The notes under the pieces were generated by a model. The model did no database searches, was not told the DNA's origin, and saw nothing but the letters and a program-made list of their open reading frames with translations. Shown here in pieces: positions 32,120 to 34,301 of a DNA stretch of 34,301 bases. Positions within the stretch are counted from its first letter, which is position 1, and every line of letters starts with the position of its first letter. The stretch is from an uncultured Lachnospiraceae bacterium (GTDB lineage Bacteria > Bacillota > Clostridia > Lachnospirales > Lachnospiraceae). The stretch lies in contig CATOJE010000036.1 in the NCBI GenBank assembly GCA_951800145.1, forward strand, positions 1 to 34,301. Reading direction: 5' to 3'. The position numbers were made by a program, and so were the translations under genes.

Positions 32120-33268
32120 CTAATCCTGATTCAAATAAGGCTTTACCAGATCATAGCTATGATCGCATAGGGTATCATACCAGAGCTGGCCGGTGGCAGC
32201 GTCAGCTGCATCCAGAGGGAGCGTCCCCCTGGTCTGCAGTAATTCCTCGCAGAGAAAGGCCATGATTTTTCCATTCACCTCCGTCTCCCCTCCCTGCTCA
32301 AATTGATTCAGGCAATAGGAGAGGGAGTAATCCCCATATTTAATAAGCTCCCGGTATTCCGTATTATTCTGGCCAGGGATGGTTTGAGGGTTAAAGGAAG
32401 CGCCGGGGCCGGAGCAGAGTGTATCCAGGAGACGGCGGATCACAGGGACTGTATCCAGACAAGTGCCCTGGACGGCCTGTTTGTAACAGCTCTGCTGCTG
32501 CCGGATAATAAATTTCTGGCTGTCCATGCCATCCTGTACAAGATGCTCTGGAAATTTATCCCGGATATCCTGCTCAAAATAGCTGCCATCCCGAGGCTCC
32601 CAGTACTCCTTTAAGAGATAGCCGTCTGGCTCCGCTTCAAAGGTCAGCACAGTAGGGATATGGCAGCCGCCGTTTTCCTCCAGCCCATGCTCTGAGACGA
32701 TATACCGCATATAGAGCACCCAGCCATAGCATACCACGGTATCGCCGCCGCTTTCCGAAGCGTCAGCTTCCATATCCAGCATAACAAAATCACAGCAGGC
32801 AAAGTCATAAATGCGGGAATAGGAATCCTTCTTCTTCTGCAAAATGGCGTTCCGGATCGCCTGATAAAGGGGGGATGGGAAAGCTTCCCACATGTAGCCT
32901 TCCTCCAGTGCCCCAGTTGTTTCTATGACAATTGGCTCATCCGTACCATGTATCTGAGTCAAAGGCTCCTGCAGCTCTCCTGGAACATAGCTGATGGCCA
33001 TCTGCTCCTCCGGAGAAAGGAGATTATACCATTCCAGCCATTGGATGGTATCTTCGGATAGGTCTTCTCTGCTGTACCATTGCCCCATATATTGAATTTG
33101 GTTCTCGTTCTCATCCGCATTGCTTTCGTTCGCATAGCTTTCATTCTCATAGCTTTCGTTCTCATAGGTCGTCTCTGCCGGCTTGGCCAGAAAGGCTGCC
33201 GCAGCCAGGATACAGGCCGCTGCCGCAGCCAGGATGATCCAAAATACCGGTTTCACATTTTTTCCCAA
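32120..33268 (-). CDS. Membrane-anchored protein of unknown function with YENES repeats
   Basis: A 382-residue protein with an N-terminal membrane anchor/signal (residues 8-28, VFWIILAAAAACILAAAAFL). It is followed by a low-complexity linker with YENES-type repeats and an extracellular domain I do not recognise. The first part of that domain, YMGQWYSREDLSEDTIQWLE WYNLLSPEEQ, resembles segments seen in other Lachnospiraceae exported proteins. Three bases separate it from the AraC gene, so the two are one transcript and the regulator may control it or respond to it. Several Cys and Trp residues suggest a folded exterior domain. Confidence 0.6.
   Translation of the reverse strand: MGKNVKPVFWIILAAAAACILAAAAFLAKPAETTYENESYENESYANESNADENENQIQYMGQWYSREDLSEDTIQWLEWYNLLSPEEQMAISYVPGELQEPLTQIHGTDEPIVIETTGALEEGYMWEAFPSPLYQAIRNAILQKKKDSYSRIYDFACCDFVMLDMEADASESGGDTVVCYGWVLYMRYIVSEHGLEENGGCHIPTVLTFEAEPDGYLLKEYWEPRDGSYFEQDIRDKFPEHLVQDGMDSQKFIIRQQQSCYKQAVQGTCLDTVPVIRRLLDTLCSGPGASFNPQTIPGQNNTEYRELIKYGDYSLSYCLNQFEQGGETEVNGKIMAFLCEELLQTRGTLPLDAADAATGQLWYDTLCDHSYDLVKPYLNQD
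33122..33166 (-). repeat. Three tandem 15-bp coding repeats
   Basis: Units at 33122-33136, 33137-33151 and 33152-33166 differ by one or two bases and encode YANES, YENES and YENES on the minus strand. Being multiples of three, copy changes would only lengthen or shorten the linker after the membrane anchor. Confidence 0.9.
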
Positions 33269-33271
33269 AGC

Positions 33272-34129
33272 TTACGCCTCCTTTTGCTGTTTTCGAAATT
33301 CGGTGGGAGATACCCCGCATTGCTTTTTAAACAGGCGGGAAAAATACAGAGGATTCTGATACCCTACGATCTCTGCAACCTCTGTAACATTATAAGAGGT
33401 GGATTCCAGCAGGCTCTGGGCATTGGATATCCGAAGAGAGAGCAGGTACTGGGTAGGGGTTACGCCAGTATAATCCTTGAAATTCCGGATAAACCAGCTG
33501 ATGCTCATGCCGCGGCTCCTGGCATACTCTTCCATGTTGATGGGGTGATTATAATTCGAGTGGAAGTGAGTAACCGCCAGATCCATCTCATCGATGAGAA
33601 ATACATTCTTACTTTTCGGCTTCTTTTCCTGAAGCCGGCTGATCAGGACGAATAGTAATTCCAGGTAGTGGACAAGAACCTCCTCATAATGAGGCTTGGT
33701 AAGCTTCAGCTCCTGAATCATATGTAAATAAATCCGTTTATAATCCAGAGAGGTGCCGGTGTGAATCACATGGGCCTTGTCAGGGATACGGTATTTCCGC
33801 AGAATATTTTTCACATTATTCCCGGTAAAGTGAACCCAGTAGACCTCTGTGTGGTCCACTCCGTAATAGTAGTAGCGCTGCTCCTCCTTGGGCCGGTAGA
33901 GAACCATATTTCCGGCAGTAACGATCTCTTCCTTTCCGTGGAAATAGAAATGCGCCCTGCCGGAGGCGATATAGAGCAGCTGATAGTCCAGGCGCCCCTT
34001 TGGCCGGTGGGTGGGAAGCCTGGGCCTGGTAAATAATTGATAGACGCCGGCGCTTCCCACAAAAAGGGGGTGCTTTTTATCCTTAAAATCTCGAAGGGAA
34101 TTGTGCCAGTATGCATTATCGGTGTACAT
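33272..34129 (-). CDS. AraC-family transcriptional regulator
   Basis: A 285-residue regulator. The N-terminal half is a cupin-like sensing domain (YIASGRAHFYFHGKEEIVTA followed by MVLYRPKEEQRYYYYG). The C-terminal half carries two helix-turn-helix motifs: MSISWFIRNFKDYTGVTPTQ, and EVAEIVGYQNPLYFSRLFKK followed by QCGVSPTEFRK, the AraC signature. AAGGAGG lies before ATG 34129. It is followed three bases later by the membrane-anchored protein. Cupin-type AraC proteins usually sense sugars or other small metabolites; the ligand here is unknown. Tandem 35-bp repeats lie immediately upstream of its ribosome site. Confidence 0.93.
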   Translation of the reverse strand: MYTDNAYWHNSLRDFKDKKHPLFVGSAGVYQLFTRPRLPTHRPKGRLDYQLLYIASGRAHFYFHGKEEIVTAGNMVLYRPKEEQRYYYYGVDHTEVYWVHFTGNNVKNILRKYRIPDKAHVIHTGTSLDYKRIYLHMIQELKLTKPHYEEVLVHYLELLFVLISRLQEKKPKSKNVFLIDEMDLAVTHFHSNYNHPINMEEYARSRGMSISWFIRNFKDYTGVTPTQYLLSLRISNAQSLLESTSYNVTEVAEIVGYQNPLYFSRLFKKQCGVSPTEFRKQQKEA

Positions 34130-34155
34130 AAATGATTACCTCCTTATGGGAGTGG

Positions 34156-34295
34156 GTGGGTGTCGCAGTCCGTTGGGAATCGCTGGCTAAGTGGGTGTCG
34201 TTGCCCGGTAGGAATCGCTGGCTAAGTGGGTGTCGTTGCCCGTTAGGATTCGCTGGCCAGGTGGGTGTCGTTACTTGTTAGGGAATCCAAGGTTT
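34156..34295. repeat. Four tandem 35-bp imperfect repeats upstream of the AraC gene
   Basis: GTGGGTGTCG recurs at 34156, 34191, 34226 and 34261, exactly every 35 bases. The first three units share most of their sequence (GAATCGCTGGCTAA ends two of them); the fourth diverges after about 20 bases. They begin within about 10 bases of the AraC gene's ribosome site on the minus strand, so they are in its leader or upstream control region. There are no unique spacers, so this is not a CRISPR array. Confidence 0.9.
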
Positions 34296-34301
34296 CGGGG
34301 T

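Noticed and set aside
34156-34295. CRISPR array
   Set aside because: The 35-bp units are directly adjacent with no unique spacers, and no cas genes are in the window.

Overview
The window looks like a chromosome segment of a Gram-positive anaerobe of the Clostridia, most likely a Lachnospiraceae (Clostridium cluster XIVa) species. This is inferred from strong AGGAGG ribosome sites, the comM-dprA-topA order, TAXI-type TRAP transport, ferredoxin-type proteins, and a sigma/RsgI-like cassette with Gly/His-rich secreted proteins. No tRNA, rRNA, integrase or transposase was seen. All assignments are by reading the sequence; no database search was run.

Layout. (1) 131-1958: a TIGR03915-type putative DNA repair protein and an alpha/beta hydrolase. 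(2) 2033-7065: a hairpin/promoter region and 14 perfect copies of a 7-bp repeat, then comM, dprA and topA, a DNA uptake/processing and topology operon. (3) 7062-12683: a promoter, a terminator and a structured leader, then a five-gene nickel/oligopeptide-type ABC importer closed by a strong terminator. (4) 12835-15902: an AT-richer three-gene island (DUF262 protein, DUF3696-type ATPase, unrecognised third protein) that resembles a defence module. Its third gene carries an in-frame amber codon followed by about 33 more protein-like codons. (5) 15967-17024: a YunG-like protein overlapping a NUDIX hydrolase.

(6) 17068-17861, minus strand: a small ferredoxin and a membrane 4Fe-4S protein behind a CRP/FNR-like palindrome. 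(7) 17929-18388: no clear gene, but a self-contained promoter-to-terminator unit of about 175 nt and the promoter/leader of the next operon. (8) 18389-27321: a GntR/FCD-regulated catabolic cluster with a threonine-synthase-like PLP enzyme, a TAXI TRAP transporter, RidA, glycerate 2-kinase, an enolase-like gene and a 2-hydroxyacid dehydrogenase. The enzyme set suggests uptake of an amino or hydroxy acid, PLP-dependent elimination or deamination, reduction to a hydroxyacid, phosphorylation to 2-phosphoglycerate and conversion to PEP. In this copy the solute-binding protein is frameshifted and the enolase has lost an internal segment, so the pathway may be decaying or the assembly may contain errors.

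(9) 27375-29314: a small membrane protein, a secreted Cys/His-rich protein with calcium-loop-like motifs, an ECF-like sigma factor and an RsgI-like membrane anti-sigma factor with a Gly/His tail. (10) 29522-30688: a charged coiled-coil protein and an exported stalk-domain-like protein. (11) 30705-34129, minus strand: a hemerythrin/receiver fusion, a membrane-anchored protein of unknown function and an AraC regulator. Four 35-bp tandem repeats lie upstream of the AraC gene at the window's edge.
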